A stretch of 53,275 bases of DNA from Pseudomonadota bacterium (GCA_023422775.1 JAFAGM010000009.1:1-53275), one strand, 5' to 3'; counted from the first letter of the stretch, positions 34,142 to 42,689 are shown. The notes: generated by a model not told the origin, from the sequence alone. Numbers and translations: made by a program.

Positions 34142-35073
34142 CAGCCAAGCTGCGCCGGTGGTTTGAGCGGCGTGCCGCGCAGGAAATCCGCCGCCTTCAT
34201 CGGCGCCTTGCCGGCGCGCTGCAGTTCGAGAATGCGGATCGCGCCGTCGCCGCAGGCAATCGTCAAGCCATCGTCGAGCACCTCGCCGGGCGAACCGGAG
34301 CCCGTTGCCGGCTCGCAGCGCAGGAGCTTGATACGGGCCGGCTCGGCATCGGTCGCCAGTTCGCACCAGGCACCGGGAAACGGCGACAGGCCGTGAATGT
34401 GCCGCAGCACCTCGCGCGCCGGCCTGCTCCAATCGATCCGCGCCTCAGTCTTTTCGATCTTGGCAGCGTAGGTGACGCCGTCCTCGCTCTGCTTGCGAAG
34501 CTGCAACCCGCCGCGCTCCAGCGCGCCCATCGCGCGCACCATCAGGTCGGCGCCGAGCGGCGCCAGCGCGTCATGCAGGTCGGACGCGGTCATGGTGTCC
34601 GTGATCTTCAGCCGCTCGGCCATCGCGACGTCGCCGGTGTCGAGGCCGATATCCATCTTCATCACCATCACGCCGCTTTCGGCGTCGCCAGCCATGATGG
34701 CGCGGTTGATGGGCGCGGCACCGCGCCAGCGCGGCAGCAGCGAGCCGTGCAGGTTGAAACAGCCGAGCCTGGGCGTATCGAGAATGGCCTGCGGCAGGAT
34801 CATGCCGTAGGCGACGACGACGGCCGCGTCCGCTTCGTGCGCGCGAAATTCCTCGAGCGCTTCTGCCGTTTTCAGCGTTGTCGGCGTCAGCACGGGAATG
34901 CCGAGCCGCCGCGCTTCCTGCTCGATCGGGGTCCGCTGCAGCTTCATGCCGCGCCCGGCCGGCTTCGGCGCGCGCGTGTAGACGGCCACGACCTCGTGGC
35001 CATGGGCCACCAGTTCCAGCAGCGTCGGCACCGCGAAGTCGGGCGTGCCCATGAAGATCAAGCGGAGCGGCAT
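34141..35073 (-). CDS. fmt: Methionyl-tRNA formyltransferase
   Basis: The product is 310 residues. 'LIFMGTPDFAVPTL' at the start and the active-site Asn107, His109 and Asp145 ('GCFNLHGSLLPRWRGAAPIN', 'MDIGLDTGD') identify Fmt. The C-terminal OB-like domain is present. It formylates initiator Met-tRNA and is functionally paired with peptide deformylase, encoded just upstream. It is translationally coupled to truA (1-base overlap). Confidence 0.97.
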   Translation of the reverse strand: MPLRLIFMGTPDFAVPTLLELVAHGHEVVAVYTRAPKPAGRGMKLQRTPIEQEARRLGIPVLTPTTLKTAEALEEFRAHEADAAVVVAYGMILPQAILDTPRLGCFNLHGSLLPRWRGAAPINRAIMAGDAESGVMVMKMDIGLDTGDVAMAERLKITDTMTASDLHDALAPLGADLMVRAMGALERGGLQLRKQSEDGVTYAAKIEKTEARIDWSRPAREVLRHIHGLSPFPGAWCELATDAEPARIKLLRCEPATGSGSPGEVLDDGLTIACGDGAIRILELQRAGKAPMKAADFLRGTPLKPPAQLG

Positions 35074-35110
35074 GAGGTTCGAAATATCCCGAGGTCGGTC
35101 GATTTTACTC

Positions 35111-35200
35111 CGTCATGGCCGAGCTTGTCCCGGCCATCCACGTCTTCGGTGCAGTACGAAAGGAAGACGTGGATGCCCGGGTCAGGCCCGGGCATGACGG
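35111..35200. repeat. Dispersed palindromic repeat between def and fmt
   Basis: 'cgtcatggccgagcttgtcccggccat' and 'ggatgcccgggtcaggcccgggcatgacgg' form two hairpins inside the def-fmt gap, of the same class as the repeats at 29163 and 31061. Confidence 0.8.
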
Positions 35201-35215
35201 TGGATAGAGTGGGGC

Positions 35216-35743
35216 CTACCCGGTCGCGCGCTTGGCGGCCTTGGTGAACTTCTTCATCACGCGGTCGCGCTTCAGCTTCGAGAGGTAGTCGACGAACAGC
35301 ACGCCGTTGAGGTGATCGATCTCGTGCTGGATGCAGGTGGCGAACAGGCCGTCGGCGTCTTCCTCGTGCACCTTGCCGTCCAGATCGGTGAAGCGGATGC
35401 GGACCTGCGCCGGGCGCTCGACCTCCTCGTAGTACTCGGGGATCGAGAGACAACCCTCTTCGTAGACCGACAATGCTTCCGAGGAAGAGATGATTTCCGG
35501 GTTGATGAAGACGCGCGGCTGCGGCCTGGTTTCGCCGTCCTCGCTCTTCTTGGCTAGATCCATGGTGATCAGCCGCAATGGCTGTGCGACCTGAATCGCC
35601 GCCAGCCCGATGCCGGGGGCGTCATACATGGTCTCGAACATGTCGTCGGCGAGCTTGCGGATCTCCGCCGTCACCTTTTCGACGGGCTTGGAGACGAGCC
35701 GCAACTGCTTGTCCGGCAGGATGATGATTTCTCTGAGGGCCAT
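35216..35743 (-). CDS. def: Peptide deformylase
   Basis: The product is 175 residues from ATG 35743. The three family motifs are 'GIGLAAIQ' (G44-Q51), 'EEGCLSIP' with metal ligand C98, and 'QHEIDHLNG' with H140, E141 and H144. It removes the N-formyl group from nascent proteins. It heads the leftward def-fmt-truA group. A CtrA-like box lies about 53 bases upstream of its start. The longer frame to 35779 lacks family similarity. Confidence 0.97.
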   Translation of the reverse strand: MALREIIILPDKQLRLVSKPVEKVTAEIRKLADDMFETMYDAPGIGLAAIQVAQPLRLITMDLAKKSEDGETRPQPRVFINPEIISSSEALSVYEEGCLSIPEYYEEVERPAQVRIRFTDLDGKVHEEDADGLFATCIQHEIDHLNGVLFVDYLSKLKRDRVMKKFTKAAKRATG

Positions 35744-35795
35744 AGCGCGCGATTTAAGCTGCGGGCCTGCCGTGGTCAATCCGCGGAGGAACCCA

Positions 35796-35810
35796 TTAAG
35801 GGCGCGTTAA
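35796..35810. promoter_or_regulatory. CtrA-like binding site (TTAA-N7-TTAA)
   Basis: TTAA 35796-35799, seven bases, TTAA 35807-35810 followed by C: the full alphaproteobacterial CtrA consensus. It lies in the divergent def/rmuC region. Downstream, TTAACCA recurs at 35807 and 35831 and a TTCACCA variant at 35855, 24 bases apart. Confidence 0.55.
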
Positions 35811-35913
35811 CCATGATTTTTAAGGCATCGTTAACCACGAAAATTAAGCGATCGTTCACCATATATGTTCCCTCTTCGTTCGCGAAAACCTGCGAATCGG
35901 GCTACATAGCCGC

Positions 35914-37122
35914 ATGAACGAAATTCTTTTCATCGTCGGCGACCTGCCGATCCACGTCCGCGAACTGCTGATCGGCTTCGGCGCCCTCGCGCTGGTGCTG
36001 CTGCTCGTGATCGCCATCGTCATCGCCCGCGCCGGCCGCCGCGGCGCGGAACTGACGATGGCGCAGGCGATCCGCGCCGATGAACTGGAGGAGCGCCTGA
36101 GCGAGATGTTGCGGGCGCAGAGCGAATCGACGGGCCGGGTCGACGCCATGGCGCAGGCCCTGACGGGCCGCCAGGCCGAGATGGCGCGCGCGGTCAACGA
36201 GCGGCTGGATTCGGTGACCCATCGCGTCGGACAGTCGATGGAAGCGACCACGCGCCACACCATGGATTCGCTGCGCGTGCTGCACGAGCGGCTCGGCATC
36301 ATCGACAATGCGCACAAGAACCTCACCGACCTGACGTCGCAGGTGACCACGCTGCGCGACGTGCTCGCCAACAAGCAGTCGCGCGGTGCGTTCGGCCAGG
36401 CGCGGATGGAAGCGATCGTGCAGGACGGCATGCCGCAGGGATCGTACGAGTTCCAGTACACGCTCTCCTCGGGCAAGCGCCCGGATTGCGTGGTGTTCCT
36501 GCCTGACCAGCGCCCGCTCTGCATCGACGCCAAATTCCCGCTGGAGGCGATGACCGCGCTGCATGACGCACGCAGCGACGAGGAGCGAAAATTCGCCAGC
36601 CAGCGCCTGCGCAACGACGTGATGAAGCATGTCAGCGACATCGCCGAGAAGTATCTCATCACCGGCGAGACCCAGGACACCGCGCTGATGTTCGTGCCGT
36701 CGGAATCGGTCTATGCCGAAATTCACGACGGCTTCGACGACGTGATCCAGAAGGCCTACCGCGCCCGCGTCGTATTGGTGTCGCCGTCGCTCTTGATGCT
36801 GGCGATCCAGGTGATGCAGCAGATCCTGAAAGACGCGCGCATGCGCGATGCCGCCGACCAGATCCGCACCGAAGTGCTCAATCTCGGCGACGACCTCGGC
36901 CGCCTGCGCGACCGCGTGCTGAAGCTGCAGAAGCACTTTGGCGATGTGAACGAGGACGTCCGCCAGATCCTGATCTCCGCCGACAAGATCGAAAAGCGCG
37001 CCGGGCGAATCGAGGAGCTCGATTTCAGCAAGACCGACGCGCCGGTCGAGACGCCGCGCGTGGTCAAAAGCGGAACGCCGGAACTGTTCCCCCTGCCGCG
37101 CAAACTGCAGGCGGGGGAGTAG
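35914..37122 (+). CDS. rmuC: DNA recombination protein RmuC homologue
   Basis: The product is 402 residues. An N-terminal membrane helix ('GALALVLLLVIAIVIARAG') precedes a coiled-coil region (about 50-150). The RmuC nuclease-like domain shows 'YEFQYTLSSGKRPDCVVFLP' and 'CIDAKFPLEAM', which hold the conserved D/K residues of this PD-(D/E)XK-related family. In E. coli RmuC limits inversions at short repeats. It is divergent from def. Confidence 0.93.
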   Translation: MNEILFIVGDLPIHVRELLIGFGALALVLLLVIAIVIARAGRRGAELTMAQAIRADELEERLSEMLRAQSESTGRVDAMAQALTGRQAEMARAVNERLDSVTHRVGQSMEATTRHTMDSLRVLHERLGIIDNAHKNLTDLTSQVTTLRDVLANKQSRGAFGQARMEAIVQDGMPQGSYEFQYTLSSGKRPDCVVFLPDQRPLCIDAKFPLEAMTALHDARSDEERKFASQRLRNDVMKHVSDIAEKYLITGETQDTALMFVPSESVYAEIHDGFDDVIQKAYRARVVLVSPSLLMLAIQVMQQILKDARMRDAADQIRTEVLNLGDDLGRLRDRVLKLQKHFGDVNEDVRQILISADKIEKRAGRIEELDFSKTDAPVETPRVVKSGTPELFPLPRKLQAGE

Positions 37123-37156
37123 TTTTCGATGCTCAGCCCCAACGTCATAACAGGTC

Positions 37157-37197
37157 GTCATCGCCCGGCTTGACCGGGCGACCCAGTATCCCAGAGG
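37157..37197. repeat. Left arm of a 41-base inverted repeat flanking the GIY-YIG gene
   Basis: This arm is the reverse complement of 37520-37560 with one mismatch in 41 bases. It also contains its own small hairpin (cgcccggcttgaccgggcg). It starts 35 bases after rmuC. Confidence 0.85.
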
Positions 37198-37203
37198 CGG
37201 CAG

Positions 37204-37506
37204 ATGGGAGCACGCAACTACTACGTCTACATTCTCGCCAGCCGCCTTGGCGGTACGCTTTACATCGGCGTGACTAACGACCTCATCCGGCGCATCGCCG
37301 AACACAAGTTGAAGATGGCGGAGGGTTTCACCAAAAAGCACGAGGTGACCCGGCTAGTCTATTTCGAAATCTTCGATCAAATCGAATATGCGATCCAGCG
37401 AGAAAAACGCCTCAAAAAGTGGCCGCGAGCCTGGAAGATTTCGCTGATCGAGAAAGACAATCCCGACTGGTTAGATCTCTACCCGGAGATCGCGGGACCA
37501 TTGTAG
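37204..37506 (+). CDS. Small GIY-YIG nuclease-fold protein
   Basis: The product is 100 residues, a stand-alone GIY-YIG domain (UPF0213/YhbQ-like). 'YYVYILAS' and 'GTLYIGVTNDLIRRIAEHK' (residues 7-35) give the GIY/YIG strands and catalytic Arg. 'QREKRLKKWPRAWKISLIE' carries the conserved Glu and basic helix. Such proteins cleave DNA in a few studied cases. It starts 6 bases after one palindrome and ends 13 bases before its inverted copy, so gene and repeats form one compact unit inserted between rmuC and the AmpG-like gene. Confidence 0.93.
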   Translation: MGARNYYVYILASRLGGTLYIGVTNDLIRRIAEHKLKMAEGFTKKHEVTRLVYFEIFDQIEYAIQREKRLKKWPRAWKISLIEKDNPDWLDLYPEIAGPL

Positions 37507-37519
37507 GGATTCGGATGGG

Positions 37520-37560
37520 CCTCTGGGATACTGGATCGCCCGGTCAAGCCGGGCGATGAC
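37520..37560. repeat. Right arm of the 41-base inverted repeat flanking the GIY-YIG gene
   Basis: Matches the reverse complement of 37157-37197 at 40 of 41 bases by eye. Related sequence occurs again at 38980-39060. Confidence 0.85.
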
Positions 37561-37591
37561 AGTCTTGTTGTATCTCTGCTAACACCCTTTT

Positions 37592-38953
37592 ATGACAGCA
37601 CCCCAAGCCACCTCTACACCTGAGAAGGCCACAGCCCCCACCTGGCGCGAGAGCCTTGCCGTCTATCTGCAGCCGCGCGTGCTGATCGTGCTGATGCTCG
37701 GCTTTTCCTCCGGGCTGCCGCTGGCGCTGTCGGGATCGACGCTGTTGGTGTGGATGCGCGAATCCGGCGTCGATCTCGGCACCATCGGGCTGTTCGCGCT
37801 GGTCGGCACGCCCTACACGCTGAAATTCATCTGGGCGCCGCTGGTCGACGCGCTGCATGTTCCAGTTTTCACGCGCGCGTTCGGCCGCCGCCGCGGCTGG
37901 CTGGTGTTTTCGCAACTGCTGCTGATCGGCGCGATCCTGCTGCTGGCGCTGACCGATCCCGCGCGCTCGCCGCTGTTCGTGGCGCTCGGCGCACTATTGG
38001 TCGCCACCATGTCGTCGACCCAGGACATCGTGGTCGATGCGTTTCGCGTCGAAAGCCTGCCCGAACGCGAGCAGGCCGCCGGAATGGCGTCCTATGTCGC
38101 GGCCTACCGGATCGGCATGCTGATCTCGACGGCCGGCGTGCTGTTTCTGGTCAGCGCGTTCGAAAGCACCGGCATCGGACGGCAGGCGGCGTGGATGTGG
38201 GGCTATGTCGCCATGGCGGCGCTGGTGCTGATCGGCACCATCACGGCGCTGGTCGCCACCGAGCCCGAACAATCGGTGCGCGCGGAGGCCGAAATCCGCG
38301 GCGAGGCCGCGTTCACCCGCGTCCTGCATGCGGCGATCGGCGCGTTCTCGGAATTTCTTTCCCGAAAGTACGCATGGGTGGTGCTGACCTTCGTGGTGCT
38401 GTTCAAGTTCACCGACGCGTTCTCCGGCACCATGACTGCGCCCTTCGTGATCGACCTCGGCTTCACCCGCAACGACTATGCCGCCATCGTCAAGGGCGTC
38501 GGCCTGATCGCGACGCTGGTCGGCGGTTTCGCGGGCGGCTTTTTGGCGCGACGCTATTCGCTGGTCGCAAGCCTGTGGATCGGCGGCGCGCTGCAGGCGG
38601 TCTCGAACCTGGTCTTCGCGTGGCTCGCCCTTGTCGGCGTCAACCAATGGGCATTGGCCGTTGCTATCTCGGCGGAAAACTTCACCGGCGCAATCGGCAC
38701 CGTGATCTTCGTCGCCTATCTCTCGGCGCTGTGCCAGAACCCGCTGCACACCGCGACGCAATACGCGCTGCTTACCGCACTCGCCGCGGTCGGGCGCACC
38801 TATCTCTCCTCCGGCGCGGGCTTTGTGGCGGCGACGACGGGCTGGCCGCTGTTCTTCGTGATTTCGGTCGCGGTCGCGGTGCCGAGCCTGATCCTGCTGG
38901 CATGGCTGCAGCGGCGCGGACATTTTGACGAAGTGGGGACGGTGCGGGTATAG
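37592..38953 (+). CDS. MFS permease, AmpG (muropeptide)-like
   Basis: The product is 453 residues with about 12 membrane helices. The N-terminus 'VLIVLMLGFSSGLPLALSGS' and 'LKFIWAPLVDALHVP' is strongly AmpG-like. 'STQDIVVDAFRVESLPERE' is the conserved loop of the family. AmpG imports GlcNAc-anhydroMurNAc muropeptides for cell-wall recycling and beta-lactamase induction. No amp regulator or beta-lactamase is nearby. True substrate is inferred. Confidence 0.88.
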   Translation: MTAPQATSTPEKATAPTWRESLAVYLQPRVLIVLMLGFSSGLPLALSGSTLLVWMRESGVDLGTIGLFALVGTPYTLKFIWAPLVDALHVPVFTRAFGRRRGWLVFSQLLLIGAILLLALTDPARSPLFVALGALLVATMSSTQDIVVDAFRVESLPEREQAAGMASYVAAYRIGMLISTAGVLFLVSAFESTGIGRQAAWMWGYVAMAALVLIGTITALVATEPEQSVRAEAEIRGEAAFTRVLHAAIGAFSEFLSRKYAWVVLTFVVLFKFTDAFSGTMTAPFVIDLGFTRNDYAAIVKGVGLIATLVGGFAGGFLARRYSLVASLWIGGALQAVSNLVFAWLALVGVNQWALAVAISAENFTGAIGTVIFVAYLSALCQNPLHTATQYALLTALAAVGRTYLSSGAGFVAATTGWPLFFVISVAVAVPSLILLAWLQRRGHFDEVGTVRV

Positions 38954-38957
38954 TTAC

Positions 38958-39062
38958 GTCGTCGTGCCCCGCGAAGGCGGGGGACCCAGTATCCCAGAGC
39001 AGTTGCGATAGAGCCGAGAGAGCGCGGCGTACTGGGTCGCCCGGTCGAGCCGGGCGATGACA
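38958..39062. repeat. Dispersed palindromic repeat, related to the GIY-YIG flanks
   Basis: 'gggggacccagtatcccaga' and 'gcgtactgggtcgcccggtc' followed by 'gagccgggcgatgaca' repeat the sequence of the 37157/37520 arms with a different spacer, here without any gene between the arms. Confidence 0.75.
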
Positions 39063-39079
39063 CCTGTCGTGTGGCTAGC

Positions 39080-39502
39080 TCAACGCTTCGTCACCATGCT
39101 CCACTTGGTGATCACGGCTTCGCTCATCTGCCCGACGTCCTGCGCGCAGGCGACTTCATCGACCTTCACGGAAATTTCCTTGCCGATGAAATTCTTCAAT
39201 TGCGCGGCCTGGGCGTCGCTCGAGGTGACGAGCTGGAACGTCTCGGGCCCAGTCTCGAGATTGCAGAGGCCGCCCGGCGCCGGCAACCGGCGCGGCTCGC
39301 TGGTGATCTGGTAGGTCGCGGCGCGCTTGCCTTTCCTGCCCTTCATGGCGTTGAGTTCTCCGGACAGCACGTCGCCGGCATTGATCGGCTTGCCGGGCTT
39401 CGACGCGGGCTCGGCCTGCTGCGCCCACGCCGAAGGCGCGACGAGGGCCGCGGCAATGATGATCGCAAAGCGGGAGCGTATGGCGAATCGTCGTTTCGTC
39501 AT
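39080..39502 (-). CDS. Small exported protein of unknown function
   Basis: The product is 140 residues from ATG 39502. An Arg-rich n-region, a hydrophobic core and 'PSAWA' form a signal peptide. The mature chain has 'VLSGELNAMKGRKGKRAATY', 'LPAPGGLCNLETGPETFQLV' and a second Cys in 'VDEVACAQDVG', so one periplasmic disulphide is possible. I do not recognise the family. It stands convergent to the AmpG-like gene and 22 bases after the end of recR on the same strand. The frame extends upstream into recR without meaning. Confidence 0.75.
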   Translation of the reverse strand: MTKRRFAIRSRFAIIIAAALVAPSAWAQQAEPASKPGKPINAGDVLSGELNAMKGRKGKRAATYQITSEPRRLPAPGGLCNLETGPETFQLVTSSDAQAAQLKNFIGKEISVKVDEVACAQDVGQMSEAVITKWSMVTKR

Positions 39503-39524
39503 GAGTCGGTTCCGTTTGTGCTGG

Positions 39525-40130
39525 TTAGAACAGCGTGCGCTGCCGCATGGCAGCCGATAGCGTACCTTCGTCGAGGTAATCAAGCTCGCCGCCGACAGGC
39601 ACGCCATGCGCGAGCCGGGTGACCTTGACGTTGGCGTCCTGCAGGAGATCGGTGATGTAGTGCGCGGTGGTCTGGCCATCGACCGTCGCGTTCAGCGCCA
39701 GCACGATCTCGCCGACCTGCGGCTCATGCGCGCGCGCCACCAGCGCGTCGATGGTGAGATCCTGCGGGCCGACGCCGTCGAGCGGCGACAACGTGGCGCC
39801 GAGCACGTGATAGCGGCCGTTGGTCGCATTCGCCCGCTCCAGCGCCCAGAGATCGGCGACGTCGGCGACAACGACGATGGTCGAAGGATCGCGCCGCGGG
39901 TCGGTGCACACCGTGCAGGGGTTTGCCGTATCGATGTTGCCGCAGGTCTTGCAGACCTGGATCTTGTCGATCGCCACCTGCAGCGCGCCGGCAAGCGGCG
40001 TCATCAGCGCTTCGCGCTTCTTGATCAGGTGCAGCGCCGCGCGCCGCGCCGAGCGCGGGCCAAGGCCGGGAAGCCGCGCCAGCAACTGGATCAGGCGTTC
40101 GATTTCGGGGCCGGCAACGCTGGCAGCCAT
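39525..40130 (-). CDS. recR: Recombination mediator RecR
   Basis: The product is 201 residues from ATG 40130. The helix-hairpin-helix 'LLARLPGLGPRSARRAAL', the C4 zinc site C60, C63, C72, C75 and a Toprim domain ('VVADVADLWALERA', 'GRYHVLGATLSPLDG') are all present. RecR works with RecF/RecO to load RecA at gaps. It is the last of the ffs-dnaX-ybaB-recR group; ybaB ends one base upstream of its start. A TTG at 40145 is a less likely start. Confidence 0.97.
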   Translation of the reverse strand: MAASVAGPEIERLIQLLARLPGLGPRSARRAALHLIKKREALMTPLAGALQVAIDKIQVCKTCGNIDTANPCTVCTDPRRDPSTIVVVADVADLWALERANATNGRYHVLGATLSPLDGVGPQDLTIDALVARAHEPQVGEIVLALNATVDGQTTAHYITDLLQDANVKVTRLAHGVPVGGELDYLDEGTLSAAMRQRTLF

Positions 40131-40131
40131 T

Positions 40132-40452
40132 TCAGCCGAGACCAAGCCCGGGCGGCAGGCCGAGCCCGCCGGTCAGCGCCTGCATCTTTTCCTGCATCGC
40201 CTGTTCCGCCTTGCGCCGCGCGTCGTTGTGCGCGGTGACCAGAAGGTCTTCGAGGACCTCGCGCTCCTCTGCCTTCATCAGCGACGGATCGATCGTGACG
40301 CCCTTCACTTCCATCTTGGCGGTCATGCGCACGGCCACCAGTCCGCCGCCGGAAATGCCCTCGACCTCGACATTGCCGAGTTCTTCCTGCATCGCCTGCA
40401 TCTTGGACTGCAGTTGCGCCGCCTGCTTCATCATGCCGAGAAAATCAGCCAT
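40132..40452 (-). CDS. ybaB: YbaB/EbfC family nucleoid-associated protein
   Basis: The product is 106 residues. 'MADFLGMMKQAAQLQSKMQA' and 'GNVEVEGISGGGLVAVRMTA' are the standard YbaB start and sheet region, and the C-terminus is Gly/Leu-rich. YbaB dimers bind DNA. It sits between dnaX and recR, the classic order. Confidence 0.96.
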   Translation of the reverse strand: MADFLGMMKQAAQLQSKMQAMQEELGNVEVEGISGGGLVAVRMTAKMEVKGVTIDPSLMKAEEREVLEDLLVTAHNDARRKAEQAMQEKMQALTGGLGLPPGLGLG

Positions 40453-40519
40453 TCGTGCGTCCTCTGAAAATCACTCGTTTTCTTCACGCGAACCGGTTTC
40501 CACTTCGCTGGAAAACGCT

Positions 40520-42352
40520 CTAGTCGTCATCGCTATCCGAACTCTCGGCCGGATCTTCACTAATATCGGATTCCGGCGCCTCGGCGGCAAGCCGGCGCAC
40601 CTCGACGACCTTGGCCCCGGGAAACCGCGCCAATACCTCCTGCACGCGCGGATCGGCCTCCGCGGCCCGGGCGTGCTCGTTCTTCGCCTGCTCGTTCTGC
40701 GCGCGCAGGGTCGGCTGGCCGGCCTCGTTGGAGACGATCACGGTCCAGCGCCGGCCGGTCCATTGTTCCAGCTTGCGCGCGAGGTCGCCGACCATCCCGC
40801 GCGCGGCGCTGCGCTCCAGCGCCACTTCGAGCCGGCCGTCCTCGATCCGGACCAGCCGCATGTCGGATTCCAGCGCCGCCTTGGTCAGGACGTCGCGCTT
40901 CTCGGCGGCGATGGCGACGAGTTGCGGAAAACTGGTGATGCGCAGCACCGGCGTGGACTGCGCCTCGGCGGACGGCGCGGCCATTTGCGGACGCGCGGAC
41001 GCTTCCGCGCCGGACCGCGGCGATGCAGGCGCGCGCATCGGCGATGCGGACATTGAAGGCGCCGGCGGGGGCCGCGAGGACGTCGCGCTGACAGAAGCTA
41101 CGGGAGAACCACCGCCGTTCTGGTCGAGCATCCGGATCGCCTCGTCCGGCGTCGGCAGGTCGGCGACATAGGCGATGCGCACCAGCACCATTTCGGCGGC
41201 CGCCGCCGGCCGCGTCGCGGTCTGCACTTCGGCGATGCCCTTGAGCAGCATCTGCCACATCCGCGACAGCACCCGCATCGACAGCCTGGCGGCAAATTCG
41301 CGGGCGCGAACCCGCTCGGTCTCGCCGAACGCGACGTTGTCGGCGGTGGCCGGGACGATCTTCACGCGGGTGACGAAATTGACGAATTCGGCGAGATCCG
41401 ACAGCACCACGACCGGATCGGCGCCGACGTCATATTGCGCGCGGAACTCACCAAAGGCGCTGGCGATATCACCGCGCGCCAGATGCTCGAACAGATCGAT
41501 CACACGGGTACGGTCGGCGAGGCCCAGCATCTGCCGTACCGCATCGGCGCGCACGAGGCCGGCCGCATGCGCGATCGCCTGGTCGAACAGCGACAGCGAA
41601 TCGCGCACCGAGCCTTCGGCGGCGCGCGCGATGATGCCGAGCGCCTCCGGTTCGACCTCGACGCCTTCCTTTTTCGCGATATTGGACAGATGCCCCATCA
41701 GCACGTCGGCCTCGACCCGGCGCAGGTCGAAGCGCTGGCAGCGCGACAGCACCGTGACCGGAACCTTGCGGATTTCGGTGGTGGCGAAGACGAACTTGGC
41801 GTGCTCGGGCGGCTCTTCCAGCGTCTTCAGGAAGGCGTTGAAGGCCGCCGTCGACAGCATGTGGACTTCGTCGATGATGTAGACCTTGTAGCGGGCGCTG
41901 GCCGGCGCGTAGCGCACGCTGTCATTGATCTGGCGGACGTCGTCGACGCCGGTATGGGAGGCGGCGTCCATCTCGAGGATGTCCATGTGCCGGCTTTCCA
42001 TGATCGCCTGGCAGTGCACGCCCAGGTCGGGCATGTGGATGGTCGGCCCCTTCACCGAGCCGTCGGGCTTCTCGTAGTTGAGCGCGCGGGCGAGAATTCG
42101 CGCGGTGGTGGTCTTGCCGACCCCGCGGACGCCGGTCAGGATCCAGGCTTGCGGAATTCGCCCGGTTTCGAACGCATTCGAAACGGTGCGGACCATGGCC
42201 TCCTGGCCAATCAGATCGTCGAAACTGGAGGGGCGGTATTTGCGCGCCAGCACCCGGTAGGGCTTTGTCCCCGGCTCACCGCCGAGCCCGAGGCCGCCTT
42301 GTGGGCCGCCCACGCCTTCTGGATTGTCGGGGGGAACGCCAGCATCACTCAT
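40520..42352 (-). CDS. dnaX: DNA polymerase III subunit gamma/tau
   Basis: The product is 610 residues. After a Gly-rich N-terminus come 'VLARKYRPSSFDDLIGQ', Walker A 'GVRGVGKT' (74-81), 'YIIDEVHMLS' (Walker B) and sensor 1 'ATTEIRKVPVTVLSRCQRFD'. The tau-like tail reaches the end in an acidic stretch. In E. coli gamma four Cys after Walker A bind zinc; here the region (residues 90-120) reads 'LNYEKPDGSV...GVHCQAI' with only C114. It loads the sliding clamp. No obvious A-rich slippery site for a short gamma form was seen. Confidence 0.96.
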   Translation of the reverse strand: MSDAGVPPDNPEGVGGPQGGLGLGGEPGTKPYRVLARKYRPSSFDDLIGQEAMVRTVSNAFETGRIPQAWILTGVRGVGKTTTARILARALNYEKPDGSVKGPTIHMPDLGVHCQAIMESRHMDILEMDAASHTGVDDVRQINDSVRYAPASARYKVYIIDEVHMLSTAAFNAFLKTLEEPPEHAKFVFATTEIRKVPVTVLSRCQRFDLRRVEADVLMGHLSNIAKKEGVEVEPEALGIIARAAEGSVRDSLSLFDQAIAHAAGLVRADAVRQMLGLADRTRVIDLFEHLARGDIASAFGEFRAQYDVGADPVVVLSDLAEFVNFVTRVKIVPATADNVAFGETERVRAREFAARLSMRVLSRMWQMLLKGIAEVQTATRPAAAAEMVLVRIAYVADLPTPDEAIRMLDQNGGGSPVASVSATSSRPPPAPSMSASPMRAPASPRSGAEASARPQMAAPSAEAQSTPVLRITSFPQLVAIAAEKRDVLTKAALESDMRLVRIEDGRLEVALERSAARGMVGDLARKLEQWTGRRWTVIVSNEAGQPTLRAQNEQAKNEHARAAEADPRVQEVLARFPGAKVVEVRRLAAEAPESDISEDPAESSDSDDD

Positions 42353-42465
42353 CGGTCGATCCGCAATGGTTTGTCTCTCGGGGCCGGCTTGCGGACAGGA
42401 GCGAAATCAGACGCATGGGTGCGGACCGGCTGCCGCCATGCGCATTTCGCTCGAAAAACGAGTAG

Positions 42466-42560
42466 GAGACTGACGAGCGACCCGATCCGGACCTCGTTAG
42501 GGCTGCTTCCTTCCGGACCTGACCCGGTTGGCGAGTGGCTCGTCCACCGCCAATCTCCCG
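42466..42560 (-). ncRNA. ffs: Signal recognition particle 4.5S RNA
   Basis: On the minus strand the sequence contains the conserved apical domain 'GGTCAGGTCCGGAAGGAAGC' followed by 'AGCCCTAACGAG', closed by the stem GGACGAGC/GCTCGTC (about 42538-42545 with 42472-42478). This is the Ffh-binding hairpin of bacterial SRP RNA. It lies upstream of dnaX, its usual place in alphaproteobacteria. The ends are approximate. Confidence 0.93.
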
Positions 42561-42607
42561 GTCCCTATTTGGGGCCAAAAGGCCCGGAACGCAAGCCGCC
42601 TTTCCCT

Positions 42608-42636
42608 GTCATACCCCGCTTTCGCGGGTGATGACG
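42608..42636. repeat. Short palindromic repeat upstream of the HIT gene
   Basis: 'gtcataccccgctttcgcgggtgatgac' forms a small hairpin of the same class as that at 30315. Confidence 0.6.
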
Positions 42637-42689
42637 CCTTGCTATGAAACTGAAGGAGTGCCCTCCAGAAGGCACTCGAAAGGCCCGAC

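Noticed and set aside
35807..35900. 24-base periodicity at 35807-35900 as a short tandem repeat array
   Set aside because: Only the TTAACCA-like starts recur; the rest of the units differ, so phased binding sites are a better reading.
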